Shown one piece after another: positions 35,972-45,395 of a DNA stretch of 64,000 bases (positions are counted from its first letter, which is position 1; every line of letters starts with the position of its first letter). The notes below the pieces were generated by a model. It was not told where the DNA came from and searched no databases. It saw only the letters and a list, made by a program, of their open reading frames with translations. The DNA is from Rhodoferax lithotrophicus (GTDB lineage: Bacteria; Pseudomonadota; Gammaproteobacteria; Burkholderiales; Burkholderiaceae_C). The translations under genes were made by a program, and so were the position numbers. Location of the stretch: NCBI RefSeq assembly GCF_019973615.1, contig NZ_AP024238.1:1860001-1924000 (forward strand), given 5' to 3'.

Positions 35972-36005
35972 AAAAAAAAGCCCCGAAGAAATCCTCCGGG
36001 GCTTG
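35972..36005 (-). terminator. Terminator after the TRAP large permease gene (minus strand)
   Basis: On the minus strand AAGCCCCGGAGG and CTTCGGGGCTT form a stem followed by a T run. It faces the plus-strand terminator at 35910. Confidence 0.85.
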
Positions 36006-36049
36006 CCGCTGAATGACCACCGTCAAGGCCGATGACGGTGGGTGGATTT

Positions 36050-37804
36050 TTACTTCTTCATGGATTCTTCCATGGCCTTCATCGGGTCGGCATCACTTTG
36101 ATTGGAGTCTGCAGCAGGGACAGCTAATTCACCGTCAGGCATGGATGCAGCTTCTGCGGGTGGGTCAGCCTGGACTTCCAGCACCACCTTGTCCAGGTCA
36201 ATTTTCTCGGTTTTGTCCAGACCACTGGACACAATCCCTGGGAATGCAATGATGGCAGAGACCATGATGATCTGAATGATCACAAATGGAATCGCACCCC
36301 AGTAAATCTGCATGGTGGTCACGGGTTGGATCAGCTTCTTGGTTATCTTGTCGGTGTATTCCCGTCCCGGTGCCACGCTGCGCAGGTAGAACAGGGCAAA
36401 ACCAAACGGTGGGTGCATAAACGAAGTCTGCATGTTCACGCCCAACAACACACCAAACCAGATCAGGTCAATGCCCATCTTTTCGGCCACCGGTGCCAGC
36501 AAGGGCACCACAATGAACGACAGCTCAAAGAAGTCAAGGAAAAAAGCCAGGAAAAAAATCAGCACGTTGACCACGATCAGGAAGCCCGTCTGGCCACCTG
36601 GCACCGCTGTCAACAAATGCTCCACCCATTTGCCACCATCAACACCTTGGAAGACCAGGCTGAACACGGTGGAGCCCACCAGGATAAACACCACAAAGCT
36701 TGACAGCTTGGCGGTGGTGGTCAGCGCTTGCTTCAGTAGTTTCATGCTCAGGCGACCCCGACCTATGGCCATGATGAAAGCCCCCATGGCCCCCATGGCA
36801 CCGCCTTCCGTAGGCGTAGCAACCCCGAGGAAAATGGTGCCCAGCACCAGGAAGATCAGCAGCAGCGGAGGGATCAGCACAAAGGTCACACGCTCAGCCA
36901 TGCGAGACAGCAGTCCCATGTGGGTGGCCTTGTTGATTAGTGCGAGTACAAAGGCCAGTGTGACGCCAGCACACAGTGCCACCACAATGGTTTCGTCGGT
37001 TGCCACGATGGTCACAGCTTCATCCTTGAACCAGCTGATCACTTTGGCGTAGTTCTGTCCGAAGACCACGGTTACCACTGTGGTCAGCGCAGTTAAAACC
37101 CCCAGGGAGCGCAGACCGCTGCTGCCGTCATCTTCACGAATGGTACGAGCTTCGGCTGGCAGGGCAGGAACCCAGCTGGGGCGGATAAATGTCAGCAGAA
37201 CGACGTAGCCCACATACAGGCATGTCAATGCAAAGCCAGGAATGAACGCACCCTTGTACATCTCACCCACACTGCGGCCTAACTGGTCGGCCAAAATAAT
37301 CAACACCAGGGAGGGAGGAATGATCTGCGCCAAGGTGCCCGAGGCAGCGATCACACCGGAGGCTACGCGCCGGTCATAACCGTAGCGCAGCATGATGGGC
37401 AGCGAGATCAGGCCCATGGAAATCACCGAGGCGGCGACCACACCGGTGGTGGCGGCCAGTAGGGCTCCAACAAAAATCACTGCAAAAGCCAAGCCACCAC
37501 GCAGCGGACCAAACAACTGGCCAATGGTGTCGAGCAAGTCTTCGGCCATGCCGCTGCGCTCCAGGATCAACCCCATCAGCGTGAAGAAGGGAATAGCCAG
37601 CAACGTGTCGTTTTGCATGATGCCGAAAATACGCAACGGCAGCGCCTGCAGCAATGACTCGGGAAGAAGACCGAGCTCAATGCCGACAAAGCCAAAGAAC
37701 AGGCCGCAAGCACCCAGACTGAAGGCAACCGGGAACCCCAGGAGCAGGAACACGATCAGCCCCATGAACATGATGGGGGCAATATTGGTGGTTAAAAATT
37801 CCAT
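36050..37804 (-). CDS. TRAP transporter large permease (DctM type)
   Basis: A 584-residue membrane protein with a dozen or more hydrophobic segments, the Na+- or H+-coupled channel of a TRAP transporter. Family marks include FGFVGIELGLLP, AIPFFTLMGLILERSGMAEDL, GVVAASVISMGLISLP and PTEGGAMGAMGAF. It is longer than typical DctM (about 425-450): there is an insert near residues 215-300 and an acidic, proline/alanine-rich cytoplasmic tail of about 50 residues. These are features of the subgroup paired with TakP-like binding proteins. It follows the small permease by 14 bases. Confidence 0.93.
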   Translation of the reverse strand: MEFLTTNIAPIMFMGLIVFLLLGFPVAFSLGACGLFFGFVGIELGLLPESLLQALPLRIFGIMQNDTLLAIPFFTLMGLILERSGMAEDLLDTIGQLFGPLRGGLAFAVIFVGALLAATTGVVAASVISMGLISLPIMLRYGYDRRVASGVIAASGTLAQIIPPSLVLIILADQLGRSVGEMYKGAFIPGFALTCLYVGYVVLLTFIRPSWVPALPAEARTIREDDGSSGLRSLGVLTALTTVVTVVFGQNYAKVISWFKDEAVTIVATDETIVVALCAGVTLAFVLALINKATHMGLLSRMAERVTFVLIPPLLLIFLVLGTIFLGVATPTEGGAMGAMGAFIMAIGRGRLSMKLLKQALTTTAKLSSFVVFILVGSTVFSLVFQGVDGGKWVEHLLTAVPGGQTGFLIVVNVLIFFLAFFLDFFELSFIVVPLLAPVAEKMGIDLIWFGVLLGVNMQTSFMHPPFGFALFYLRSVAPGREYTDKITKKLIQPVTTMQIYWGAIPFVIIQIIMVSAIIAFPGIVSSGLDKTEKIDLDKVVLEVQADPPAEAASMPDGELAVPAADSNQSDADPMKAMEESMKK

Positions 37805-37818
37805 GTAGGTCTCCGGGC

Positions 37819-38427
37819 TCAGGCCGCGTGGGCTTTAGCGGCTTTTTCTTCAGCCAGTTTTTGAATGGCTTCTGCCAACTCTTCTTCAGCAGTTTTTTCA
37901 ACTACTTTTTCAGTAGGATCTTCAATCAGACCCATCAGGAAAGCTATCCGTTTGATGAGCTCGGAAAGACCTTGCAAAAATAGCAAGCCAAAGCCCAGGG
38001 GCATCATGGCGTAGACCGGCCAACGGATCAGGCCTCCTGCATTGGAAGAGATTTCACCAGAGTGAAAACCTTTGAGGAAAAAAGGCGTGCTGAACCACAG
38101 GATGGCTGCGCAAAACGGCAGCAGGAAAAAGGTAAAACCAAAGATGTCGATCCATGTCTGGGTGCGTTTGTAAAACCGTCCGTAGAGTACGTCGATCTTG
38201 ACGTGTTCACCGTTGAGCAGCGTGAACGCTGAGCACAGTAAAAAGGTGGCAGCAAACAGATACCATTGCACTTCAAGGTACGCATTGGAGCTGACATTGA
38301 ATGTTTTTCGGACGATGGCGTTCACTGCGCTGATCACCGTGGAGGCCAGGATCAGCCAAATGACATATTTGCCAACAAAGCGGTTAAGCCCGTCAACTCC
38401 GTTCGAGAATTTTAAGAGTGCCTGCAT
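37819..38427 (-). CDS. TRAP transporter small permease (DctQ type)
   Basis: A 202-residue protein with four membrane helices (about 20-40, 55-75, 100-125, 145-170), partner of the large permease. The C-terminal 40 residues are charged and Ala/Glu-rich (EKVVEKTAEEELAEAIQKLA). The start at 38427 is set by GGAGA four bases before the ATG; the upstream in-frame extension is rejected. Together with one of the two binding proteins it makes a complete TRAP system. Confidence 0.9.
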   Translation of the reverse strand: MQALLKFSNGVDGLNRFVGKYVIWLILASTVISAVNAIVRKTFNVSSNAYLEVQWYLFAATFLLCSAFTLLNGEHVKIDVLYGRFYKRTQTWIDIFGFTFFLLPFCAAILWFSTPFFLKGFHSGEISSNAGGLIRWPVYAMMPLGFGLLFLQGLSELIKRIAFLMGLIEDPTEKVVEKTAEEELAEAIQKLAEEKAAKAHAA

Positions 38428-38599
38428 GGTGTCTCCATTGTTTAAAGTTGTTGCAATGTAACCACGGTAGTGGTGTGGTGCAATGTTTCGGCTCACGAAG
38501 TTTAGCGGCTGACCATGAGTGAATACTTGAATAATTTTAGGGGTAAGGCTGAAAATATTTATGAAAGCGGGTTATGCGTAGATTGCCTTGCACAAGTGG

Positions 38600-39712
38600 T
38601 TAAGCAGGCACCTTTTTGTGTGAAAAACTCCACCATGGCAGCACTTTTCGCATCGACAACACTTCCCCACTTTGTTGGCTAGCGTAACCGGGAATCACAC
38701 CTACCCGAGCTTGCCAGTCTGGTGTTTGCAGCAGCTGGCGCAATTGTTGTACCCCAGGCTGCTCCAATGCCGATTTCAAGCACACCAAGTGATAGCGCTC
38801 ATCGACCAGCGGCACAAAGTCAAGCCCGGCATGTTGTGCGGCCGCAGCAATACCCAAGCCCGCATCACATTGGCCAGAGGCGACCAACTGAGCCACCGCC
38901 GCATGCGACGGTTCCGCCCGGTCGTAGCCCGAGAGGGCCGTTGCGTTCAGGTTGGCTTGATCCAGTAGCTCATCCAGCACCACGCGGGTGCCCGAGCCCA
39001 ACGCACGGTTGGCAAAACGGGCATGCCGGGTAGCTACGTCGCTGAGTGAGCGTAGTGCCAGTGGGTTGCCAGGGGCCACCATCAGACCCTGAGTGCGCCT
39101 GGCAAAACCAATGATCTTGTGCAAGCCAGGTTGCAGCAGCGGCTTGTAAGTGCGTTCACTGCGGGTTTTGGGGCTGCTGTTCTCCAGGGTATGAAAGCCA
39201 GCCATGACACAACGGCCTTCGTTGAGAGCCCGGATGGCATCCACGCTGCCGGTAAAACGCACATCCAGATGCAGGCGACTGGCTTCATCGGGGCCGCGCA
39301 GGGCAATTTCGCGCAAACTGGAGATAGCTTCGTCATGGCTGGCGTAGAGCGTCAGGACATGGACGCGGTCATCAAATGCCTGTGCAAAACTGCGTTCCAG
39401 CTCTGCGCGCAGCGCTTCAATTTGTGGTGCCAGCCGCGCTTGCGCCTGGCGCTCGGCCCACATCAGTTTGGCTGCAAAGTCGGTCAAACGGGCGGATTGG
39501 CCTTTTTCCCACACCATCAGTTCGTTCCCCAACTCGTTTTCCCAGCGCTTGAGCTCACCCCATACATGGCGGTAGCTCAAGCCCAATGCCCTGGCACCAC
39601 CCGAGATGGAGCCCTGGTTGCTGACGGCTTGTAGTAAATCAATCAGTGGATTGCGAACCAACGCTGGACTGGCATCGCGAGAGAGGGTGTAATGAAGTTG
39701 AAGCCTATGCAC
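38600..39712 (-). CDS. ModE-like HTH regulator with periplasmic-binding-protein-like domain
   Basis: A 370-residue cytoplasmic regulator. The N-terminal 110 residues are a LysR/ModE-type winged HTH (SNQGSISGGARALGLSYRHVWGELKRWENELG). The rest is a substrate-binding-protein fold like molybdate sensors (AGFHTLENS, NRALGSGTRVVLDELLDQ, GQCDAGLGIAAAAQ). GTG 39712 is the start giving the full family N-terminus (LHYTLSRD). It is divergent from the tungstate transporter genes, so it most likely controls them in response to tungstate or molybdate. Confidence 0.85.
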   Translation of the reverse strand: MHRLQLHYTLSRDASPALVRNPLIDLLQAVSNQGSISGGARALGLSYRHVWGELKRWENELGNELMVWEKGQSARLTDFAAKLMWAERQAQARLAPQIEALRAELERSFAQAFDDRVHVLTLYASHDEAISSLREIALRGPDEASRLHLDVRFTGSVDAIRALNEGRCVMAGFHTLENSSPKTRSERTYKPLLQPGLHKIIGFARRTQGLMVAPGNPLALRSLSDVATRHARFANRALGSGTRVVLDELLDQANLNATALSGYDRAEPSHAAVAQLVASGQCDAGLGIAAAAQHAGLDFVPLVDERYHLVCLKSALEQPGVQQLRQLLQTPDWQARVGVIPGYASQQSGEVLSMRKVLPWWSFSHKKVPA

Positions 39713-39808
39713 GGTAGTTCATATGGTCAGGGATTGAATCGGTCACTACGATACCGCAAACTACAAAGTTTCCCGGTTGTCATCACCCACTCTTCTGTTT
39801 TTGATCCT

Positions 39809-40549
39809 TTGACTTCTTTTACTGATAGCGCTAGCACCGCACTGCAACTCATCATCCACATGGATTCAGGCTTACTCACTATTGTGGGTCGGTCTTTATC
39901 TGTCAGCGCCACGGCATGCCTGATCGCTTGTGTTCTGGGTCTGGTGCTCGGGGCCTGGTTGGGGGTGGCCCGTTTTGCCGGGCGCGGTATGGTGTTGACC
40001 CTGCTCAATACCTTTCTGGCTGTGCCCTCGGTGGTGGTTGGCCTGATTGTGTACCTGCTGCTGTCGCGTAGCGGGCCATTGGGCTATCTGGGCTGGCTGT
40101 TCAGTTTCAAGGCCATGGTGATTGCGCAAGCTGTACTGGTGTTGCCGGTTGTGACGGCACTGACGCGTCAAACGGTGGAGGACGCTGAAGGTTTGCACGG
40201 TGAGCAACTACAGTCTCTCGGGGCCACACCACTGATGCGCAGCCTGTTGTTGGCCTGGGATGAGCGTTATGCCTTGCTGACGGTGTTGATTGCGTCTTTT
40301 GGCCGCGCGGTGTCTGAAGTGGGGGCCGTGATGATTGTGGGTGGCAATATTGATGGATTCACCCGGGTCATGACCACCGCCATTGCCCTGGAAACCAGCA
40401 AGGGTGATTTGCCGCTGGCGCTCGGTTTGGGGTTGATTTTGCTGGTGGTGGTGCTGTTACTGAATGTGCTGATTGCGCTGGTGCGGCGTTGGCGTGAGCT
40501 TTATGAAAGTGGCTCGGCACAGTCCTTGTCTCTAGGAGTGTCTGTTTGA
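39809..40549 (+). CDS. tupB: Tungstate ABC transporter permease
   Basis: An inner-membrane permease of the TupB group with about five helices and an EAA-like loop (GEQLQSLGATPLMRSLLLAWDE). Also VGAVMIVGGNIDGFTRVMTTAIALETSKGDLPLALGLG, split over the last helices. The start is uncertain. ATG 39692 would overlap the divergent regulator's start by 21 bases. TTG 39809 keeps the conserved ASTALQLII segment but lacks a ribosome binding site, and ATG 39860 is shorter. It overlaps tupC by four bases. Confidence 0.85.
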   Translation: MTSFTDSASTALQLIIHMDSGLLTIVGRSLSVSATACLIACVLGLVLGAWLGVARFAGRGMVLTLLNTFLAVPSVVVGLIVYLLLSRSGPLGYLGWLFSFKAMVIAQAVLVLPVVTALTRQTVEDAEGLHGEQLQSLGATPLMRSLLLAWDERYALLTVLIASFGRAVSEVGAVMIVGGNIDGFTRVMTTAIALETSKGDLPLALGLGLILLVVVLLLNVLIALVRRWRELYESGSAQSLSLGVSV

Positions 40550-41343
40550 AGCCTGCCGTCATGATGGACAGGCACGCCGATGCCTTGATCACCAGGGTCA
40601 GCCTTGTGTCTCCCGCTGAGCCAATGTTTGCATTGCATGCAGCCAGCGTGCATTTTGGTCAACCCATGCGGGCGGTGCGCGCATTGACAGAAGTCACGTT
40701 GAGTATTCATCCTGGTGAACGTGTGGCTTTGGTGGGGGCCAATGGCTGCGGCAAAAGTACCCTGTTGCGTTTGTTGCACGGTTTGCTTGCACCGACAGCA
40801 GGGCAAGTCCGCAGCGTGCCGAACCATTGCCAGGCCATGTTGTTTCAAAAACCGCACTTGATGCGCTTGTCGGTGCAATCCAATATTGCGCTGGGTTTAT
40901 GGTTACGCGGCATGCCCTGGGGTGTGTCCAGAGTCAAAGCCCTGGAGGCATTGGCTCGGGTTGGTCTGAGCGCGCTGGCACTGCGCAGTGCACGCAAACT
41001 CTCAGGGGGGCAGCAACAGCGTGTGGCCATGGCAAGAGCTTGGGCCTTGCAGCCACAAGTGCTGCTGCTGGATGAGCCGACTGCCAGCTTAGACCCCCAC
41101 GCCAAGCGTGAGGTTGAGGCGTTGATTGAGGAGTTTGCTCAATCCCAGGGCGGCGGGCGAGGAATGACGTTGATTTTTGCCAGCCACAACCTCGGCCAAG
41201 TCAAGCGCCTGGCCAGCCGGGTGATTTATCTTGAACAAGGTCGTGTGTTGGCCGATTTGCCTGTGCACGATTTTTTTAGCGGGCCGTTGCTGCAACAGCA
41301 GTATCCGGCGGCCCATTTGTTTGTTAAAGGAGAAATGGTATGA
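40546..41343 (+). CDS. tupC: Tungstate ABC transporter ATP-binding protein
   Basis: A 265-residue ATPase: Walker A GANGCGKSTLLR, signature LSGGQQQRVAMARA and Walker B VLLLDEPTASLD. TTG 40546 is supported by AGGAG at 40533-40537 and by overlap with the tupB stop; ATG 40561 is an alternative. It lacks the C-terminal molybdate-binding MOP domain of ModC, consistent with the Tup type. It overlaps tupA by four bases. Confidence 0.9.
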   Translation: MKPAVMMDRHADALITRVSLVSPAEPMFALHAASVHFGQPMRAVRALTEVTLSIHPGERVALVGANGCGKSTLLRLLHGLLAPTAGQVRSVPNHCQAMLFQKPHLMRLSVQSNIALGLWLRGMPWGVSRVKALEALARVGLSALALRSARKLSGGQQQRVAMARAWALQPQVLLLDEPTASLDPHAKREVEALIEEFAQSQGGGRGMTLIFASHNLGQVKRLASRVIYLEQGRVLADLPVHDFFSGPLLQQQYPAAHLFVKGEMV

Positions 41344-42188
41344 GTACAGCAAAATATTTTAAGATTTTTAGGCCTCTAGCGCTTGCTCCGCGTGCGCGAT
41401 TAGCTATTTTTTCAATAGCATCTATCGGTGTCACCCTGAGTGTGCAGGCACAGTCGATTGTGGTGGCCTCAACCACCTCCACCGAGCAATCCGGCCTGTT
41501 TTCGGTGCTGCTGCCTGAATTCAAAAAAGCCAGTGGCATTGACGTGAAAGTCGTGGCCTTGGGCACAGGTCAAGCCATTGACATGGGGCGCCGGGGTGAT
41601 GCTGATGTGCTGTTTGTGCACGACAAGGTGGCCGAAGAAAAAGTGGTGGCTGAGGGTTTTGCCGTCAAACGTATGGAGGTGATGTACAACGACTTCGTGA
41701 TGGTTGGCCCAGCAGCCGACCCGCTCAAGGTCAAAGGCAATGATGTGGTGGAGGCACTGAAAAAATTGGCAGTTGCCAATGGCCCGTTCATTTCACGCGG
41801 TGACAAAAGCGGCACCCATGCCGCCGAGCTGCGTTTCTGGAAGCTGGCGGATCTGGCCGACAAGCAAGGCAGCGGCTACAAGTCCTGCGGTTGTGGCATG
41901 GGCCCAGCGCTGAACATGGCCTCCAGCACCAATGCGTACGTGCTGACGGATCGCGGTACCTGGCTCAGCTTCAAAAACCGGGGTGATCTGAAAGTGCTGG
42001 TAGAAGGTGACAAGCGCCTGTTCAACCAATATGGCGTGATGCTGGTCAACCCGGCCAAACATCCGCATGTGAAGGCCGCAGACGGACAAAAATTTGTGGA
42101 CTGGGTGGTTTCACCGGCAGGGCAGGGTGTGATTGCCAGCTACAAAATTGACGGTGAGCAACTGTTCTTCCCGAACGCAGCCAAGTGA
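41340..42188 (+). CDS. tupA: Tungstate-binding periplasmic protein
   Basis: A 282-residue high-affinity oxyanion-binding protein. The mature part starts around residue 37 with VVASTTSTEQSGLFSVLLPEF, the TupA hallmark (TTST). GTGQAIDMGRRGDADVLFVHD and MYNDFVMVGP follow. AAGGAG at 41326-41331 supports the start. Residues about 9-27 of the signal peptide (RPLALAPRARLAIFSIA) are encoded by a dispersed repeat (41365-41420), so the export signal seems to derive partly from repeat sequence. It forms an operon with tupB and tupC. Confidence 0.93.
   Translation: MSTAKYFKIFRPLALAPRARLAIFSIASIGVTLSVQAQSIVVASTTSTEQSGLFSVLLPEFKKASGIDVKVVALGTGQAIDMGRRGDADVLFVHDKVAEEKVVAEGFAVKRMEVMYNDFVMVGPAADPLKVKGNDVVEALKKLAVANGPFISRGDKSGTHAAELRFWKLADLADKQGSGYKSCGCGMGPALNMASSTNAYVLTDRGTWLSFKNRGDLKVLVEGDKRLFNQYGVMLVNPAKHPHVKAADGQKFVDWVVSPAGQGVIASYKIDGEQLFFPNAAK
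41365..41420 (+). repeat. Dispersed short repeat, copy 6, inside the tupA signal peptide
   Basis: TTTTTAGGCCTCTAGCGCTT then GCTCCGCGTGCGCGATTAGC and TATTTTTTCAATAGCA. One of the best-conserved copies. Confidence 0.75.
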
Positions 42189-42196
42189 GGTGAACC

Positions 42197-43042
42197 ATGA
42201 CCATGCGCTTGAACAGGCTATGGCTGGGCTCGGTGGCGGTAGTTCTGGCCTCTTGTGCCAGCGTGGAAAAACCCCCTTCAAAGGCAGCTGCCAACCCTGC
42301 TGTGACCCCCCAGCTTGCCGTTTCGGTGTATGCGGCCGGCAGCTTGCGCGGTGCCATGACCACCATTGCCAAAGACTTTGAGGCGCGCACCGGCCAGAAA
42401 ATTGCCCTGACCTTTGGCGCATCAGGTTTGCTGCGTGAGCGCATTGAGAAAGGTGAGGCTGCGCAGGTGTTTGCCTCTGCCGACAATGATCATCCGCGGC
42501 GCTTGGCGCAGCAGGGGAGCTGGCAGCCGTCTACCGTGTTTGTGCGCAACACCTTGTGTGCTCTGACCAGTGACAAGATCAATGCCAGCCCGGACACCTT
42601 GCTGGCTACATTGTTGCGCGCCGATGTGCGCCTGGGTACCTCCACACCCAAGGCAGATCCTTCAGGCGACTACACGTGGGCCATGTTTGAGAAAGCCAAC
42701 GTGTTGCAGGCAGGTGCGTTTGCCACACTTAGCAGCAAAGCGCACAAACTGGTGGGTGCGGTAGATTCACCCCAGCCGCCAGACGGGCGGCTGGCCTATG
42801 CCTGGATCATGGACAAGGGAGATGTGGATGTGTTCCTGACCTATTGCACCAACGCCGTGGCGGCCCAAAAAGAAGTCCCTCGCCTGAAGGTGGTGCAGTT
42901 GCCGCCCGAGCTTAAAGTCGGCGCAGCCTATGGCATGACCGTGCGTCAGGGCGCAGCCCCAGCCGCCAGTGCATTTGCCAAGGCCTTGCTGGCTCCCGAG
43001 GGGCAAGCGGTGTTTGCCCGGTTCGGGTTTGGCGCGCCTTAA
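42197..43042 (+). CDS. Molybdate-binding-protein-like (ModA family) lipoprotein
   Basis: A 281-residue ModA-family protein: SVYAAGSLRGAMTTIAKDFEARTG, FGASGLLRERIEKGEAAQVFASAD, and a C-terminal FAKALLAPEGQAVFARFGF. A lipobox (VVLASC) near residue 20 suggests a membrane-anchored lipoprotein. GAGGTGA precedes the ATG. It directly follows tupA without its own permease or ATPase, so it may deliver molybdate or tungstate to TupBC, or serve a transporter elsewhere. Confidence 0.85.
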   Translation: MTMRLNRLWLGSVAVVLASCASVEKPPSKAAANPAVTPQLAVSVYAAGSLRGAMTTIAKDFEARTGQKIALTFGASGLLRERIEKGEAAQVFASADNDHPRRLAQQGSWQPSTVFVRNTLCALTSDKINASPDTLLATLLRADVRLGTSTPKADPSGDYTWAMFEKANVLQAGAFATLSSKAHKLVGAVDSPQPPDGRLAYAWIMDKGDVDVFLTYCTNAVAAQKEVPRLKVVQLPPELKVGAAYGMTVRQGAAPAASAFAKALLAPEGQAVFARFGFGAP

Positions 43043-43049
43043 GCTGCTG

Positions 43050-44495
43050 TCAAGCCGCTTGAGCGGCCAGTTTGGATGCAGTCAGCGGCGTGGTGTCTGG
43101 CCAGAGGTCTGCCAACTCGCCATGCCGGAAAACGGCATCGCAGGCGGCCTGAAAAGCTGGTTGACCGGATGCCAATCCGGCTCCCAGCATGCCTGCCAAC
43201 ACATCACCTGTGCCAGCTGTAGCCAGTTTGGCATTGCCTGTGGGGTTGATCACCGATGTTTGGCCAGGGGCTGCAATGACGCTACCGGATCCTTTCAACA
43301 CCACCACACACTGAAACTTTTCCTTAAGCTGTCTGGCCGCCTCTAGCCGGTTGGCCTGGATTTGCTGTGCCGTGCAGTTCAGCAGCCGTGCTGCCTCCAG
43401 TGGATGGGGGGTCAGCACGGTGGTCAGTGCCCTGCTTGATCGTTGGATCAAAAGGGTTTGAAACAGGGTGCTTTTTGATATGGAATTCAGAGCATCAGCG
43501 TCAAGTACAACAGGCGCATCAGACGAAAGTACGGATTCAAGCATGGCTTGAACCGCGTCACCCCCACCACAACCACACACCACCGTCATGGCTTGGTTGA
43601 CGAGGCTGTTGACGGGTCTGAACATCAATTCTGGCCAGGTGCTGTCCACACTTTGGCTGCCGCCATCAAGCAAATCTACCAGCACCCGGCCTGCACCTGC
43701 GTGCAGCGCGGCACTGGCGGCCAGCAGGGCTGCACCGGTCATGCCAGGCGCTCCGCCGACGATGGCAACATCGCCGTAACTGCCTTTGTGGCTGGCATGG
43801 CTGCGCTGGGTTGGTGTTGGGCGGGTACCCAGACGGGCATCCGCAGACGCACCCGAATCCGCAGCCACCCCCAAATCATCCAGCCAGACGGTGCCACACG
43901 CATCCCGACCATGAGCCGTGAACAAACCAGGTTTCAGGGTGAGCAAACTCAGGGTGTGTTGGGCCTGGACGTGCAGGCGTGTGCAGACCCCGGTGTCTGC
44001 ATGTAGCCCGGAAGGCAGGTCAATGGCCAGCACCGAGGCTGCACAGGCATTGATCTGTGCCATCCACTGCGCCATTTGCCCCTCTGGTTCACGCTGGTAG
44101 TGGCCAATTCCCAGCAGGGCATCTATCACCCCATCGGGATGGTCCGGTGGGCTTGGGCTGAAGGTGATGCCTGCAGCAATGGCACGCCGATAAGCGGCTG
44201 CCGCGTCTGCCGGGGCCCGGTCGGGTTGACCCAGCCAGGTCACGATGGGTGTTTTGCCCCATTGCTGCAAATGGATGGCCGCTTCAAGTCCATCACCACC
44301 ATTGTTGCCGGGGCCACAGGCAATCCAGATCCGCTGTGCATGCGGGGTGAGCGCCAGGGCCAGTTTGGCTGCGGCCAGACCGGCGCGCTGCATCAATGTG
44401 TGCGAGGGGAGGGCCGCTTGCCAGTGCTCTTCAATCAGCCGGGTGCTTGCCACGCCGTGCAGCGGATAACTTTGGCCGGGTAGGATGTGCTGCAC
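43050..44495 (-). CDS. nnr: Bifunctional NAD(P)H-hydrate repair enzyme
   Basis: A 481-residue fusion that repairs damaged NAD(P)HX. The N-terminal epimerase (AIBP/YjeF_N) domain has GPGNNGGDGLEAA (about residues 60-72). The C-terminal ADP-dependent dehydratase has GSYGDVAIVGGAPGMTGAAL and NPTGNAKLATAGTGDVLAGML, with the catalytic Asp in GTGD. It begins with GTG three bases after the MBL-fold gene stop, so the two are probably co-transcribed. Confidence 0.94.
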   Translation of the reverse strand: MQHILPGQSYPLHGVASTRLIEEHWQAALPSHTLMQRAGLAAAKLALALTPHAQRIWIACGPGNNGGDGLEAAIHLQQWGKTPIVTWLGQPDRAPADAAAAYRRAIAAGITFSPSPPDHPDGVIDALLGIGHYQREPEGQMAQWMAQINACAASVLAIDLPSGLHADTGVCTRLHVQAQHTLSLLTLKPGLFTAHGRDACGTVWLDDLGVAADSGASADARLGTRPTPTQRSHASHKGSYGDVAIVGGAPGMTGAALLAASAALHAGAGRVLVDLLDGGSQSVDSTWPELMFRPVNSLVNQAMTVVCGCGGGDAVQAMLESVLSSDAPVVLDADALNSISKSTLFQTLLIQRSSRALTTVLTPHPLEAARLLNCTAQQIQANRLEAARQLKEKFQCVVVLKGSGSVIAAPGQTSVINPTGNAKLATAGTGDVLAGMLGAGLASGQPAFQAACDAVFRHGELADLWPDTTPLTASKLAAQAA

Positions 44496-44498
44496 GGT

Positions 44499-45386
44499 TT
44501 AAAACTCAAAAGTCTCGCCTTCGCGTGCCAGTCGGTAGTCGGGGTCGCCGGCCAGCCTGGGGTGCTCTTGCAACACTTGGGCAAAGGCTTGTTCAAGTGC
44601 ATCGTCACTGCGCGTGGGTTCGTGATGGGTGCAAAACAGGGTTTTGACCTTGGCCTGTTTGGCGTAATTGATGCTGGAGTGGAAGGTGCCATGCCCCCAA
44701 CCCTTTTTGGAGGAGTACTCGGCCGTGGTGTAAGAGCAATCGGCTATCAGTACATCCACACCGGACATGGCTCGCATGATGTTGGCCGTTTTTTCATCAA
44801 TGAAGCTTTGGTACTCGGCGTAATCCGGGTCGCTGGGTTCGTAAATATTGAGAGGTGGCTCGTGGTCTCCGGTAAAAAACATGGACTTGCCATCAGCCTC
44901 GATCCGGTAGCCAAAATCCACCACCGGGTGATTCATCAGGCAGGGTGTGATTTTGGCGGAACCAATCTGGATACTCTGATCCGGTGCCAGGGTGACATAT
45001 TCAATACGGGCCTTCATTTCAGCCTCGCGCACGGGAAAGTAGCTGTATTGCAACTGAACAGACATCACCTGTTCGATGCCTTTGCCAGACACCGGGTCAA
45101 ATGCACCATGCAGGCGCAGCGTGTTGCCGGGAATGAAATTGGGTACAAAAAATGGCAGGCCCTGAATGTGATCCCAGTGGGAGTGGGTGATCAGCACATT
45201 GGCGGTCACCGGGAGTTCGCCCAATAAGGACTGTGACAGCGGGAAGATGCCGGTGCCTGCATCGATGATGATGAGCTCGTTGCGGTCGGTACGAATTTCA
45301 ATACACGTGGTGTTGCCACCATAACGCACGGTAGAGGGGCCCGGTGATGCTATTGACCCGCGTACTCCCCAGAACTTTATTTTCAT
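44499..45386 (-). CDS. MBL-fold metallo-hydrolase
   Basis: A 295-residue metallo-beta-lactamase-fold protein. The metal motif is HSHWDHIQG (a variant HxHxDH), with later His and Asp residues in LMNHPVVDFGYRIE, FFTGDHEPP and FCTHHEP. The family includes phosphodiesterase-like and arylsulfatase-like members; the substrate is unknown. The N-terminus (MKIKFWGVRGSIASPGPST) matches a well-known subgroup. It sits between nnr and an HDOD gene on one strand. Confidence 0.88.
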   Translation of the reverse strand: MKIKFWGVRGSIASPGPSTVRYGGNTTCIEIRTDRNELIIIDAGTGIFPLSQSLLGELPVTANVLITHSHWDHIQGLPFFVPNFIPGNTLRLHGAFDPVSGKGIEQVMSVQLQYSYFPVREAEMKARIEYVTLAPDQSIQIGSAKITPCLMNHPVVDFGYRIEADGKSMFFTGDHEPPLNIYEPSDPDYAEYQSFIDEKTANIMRAMSGVDVLIADCSYTTAEYSSKKGWGHGTFHSSINYAKQAKVKTLFCTHHEPTRSDDALEQAFAQVLQEHPRLAGDPDYRLAREGETFEF

Positions 45387-45395
45387 GGCTGTACC

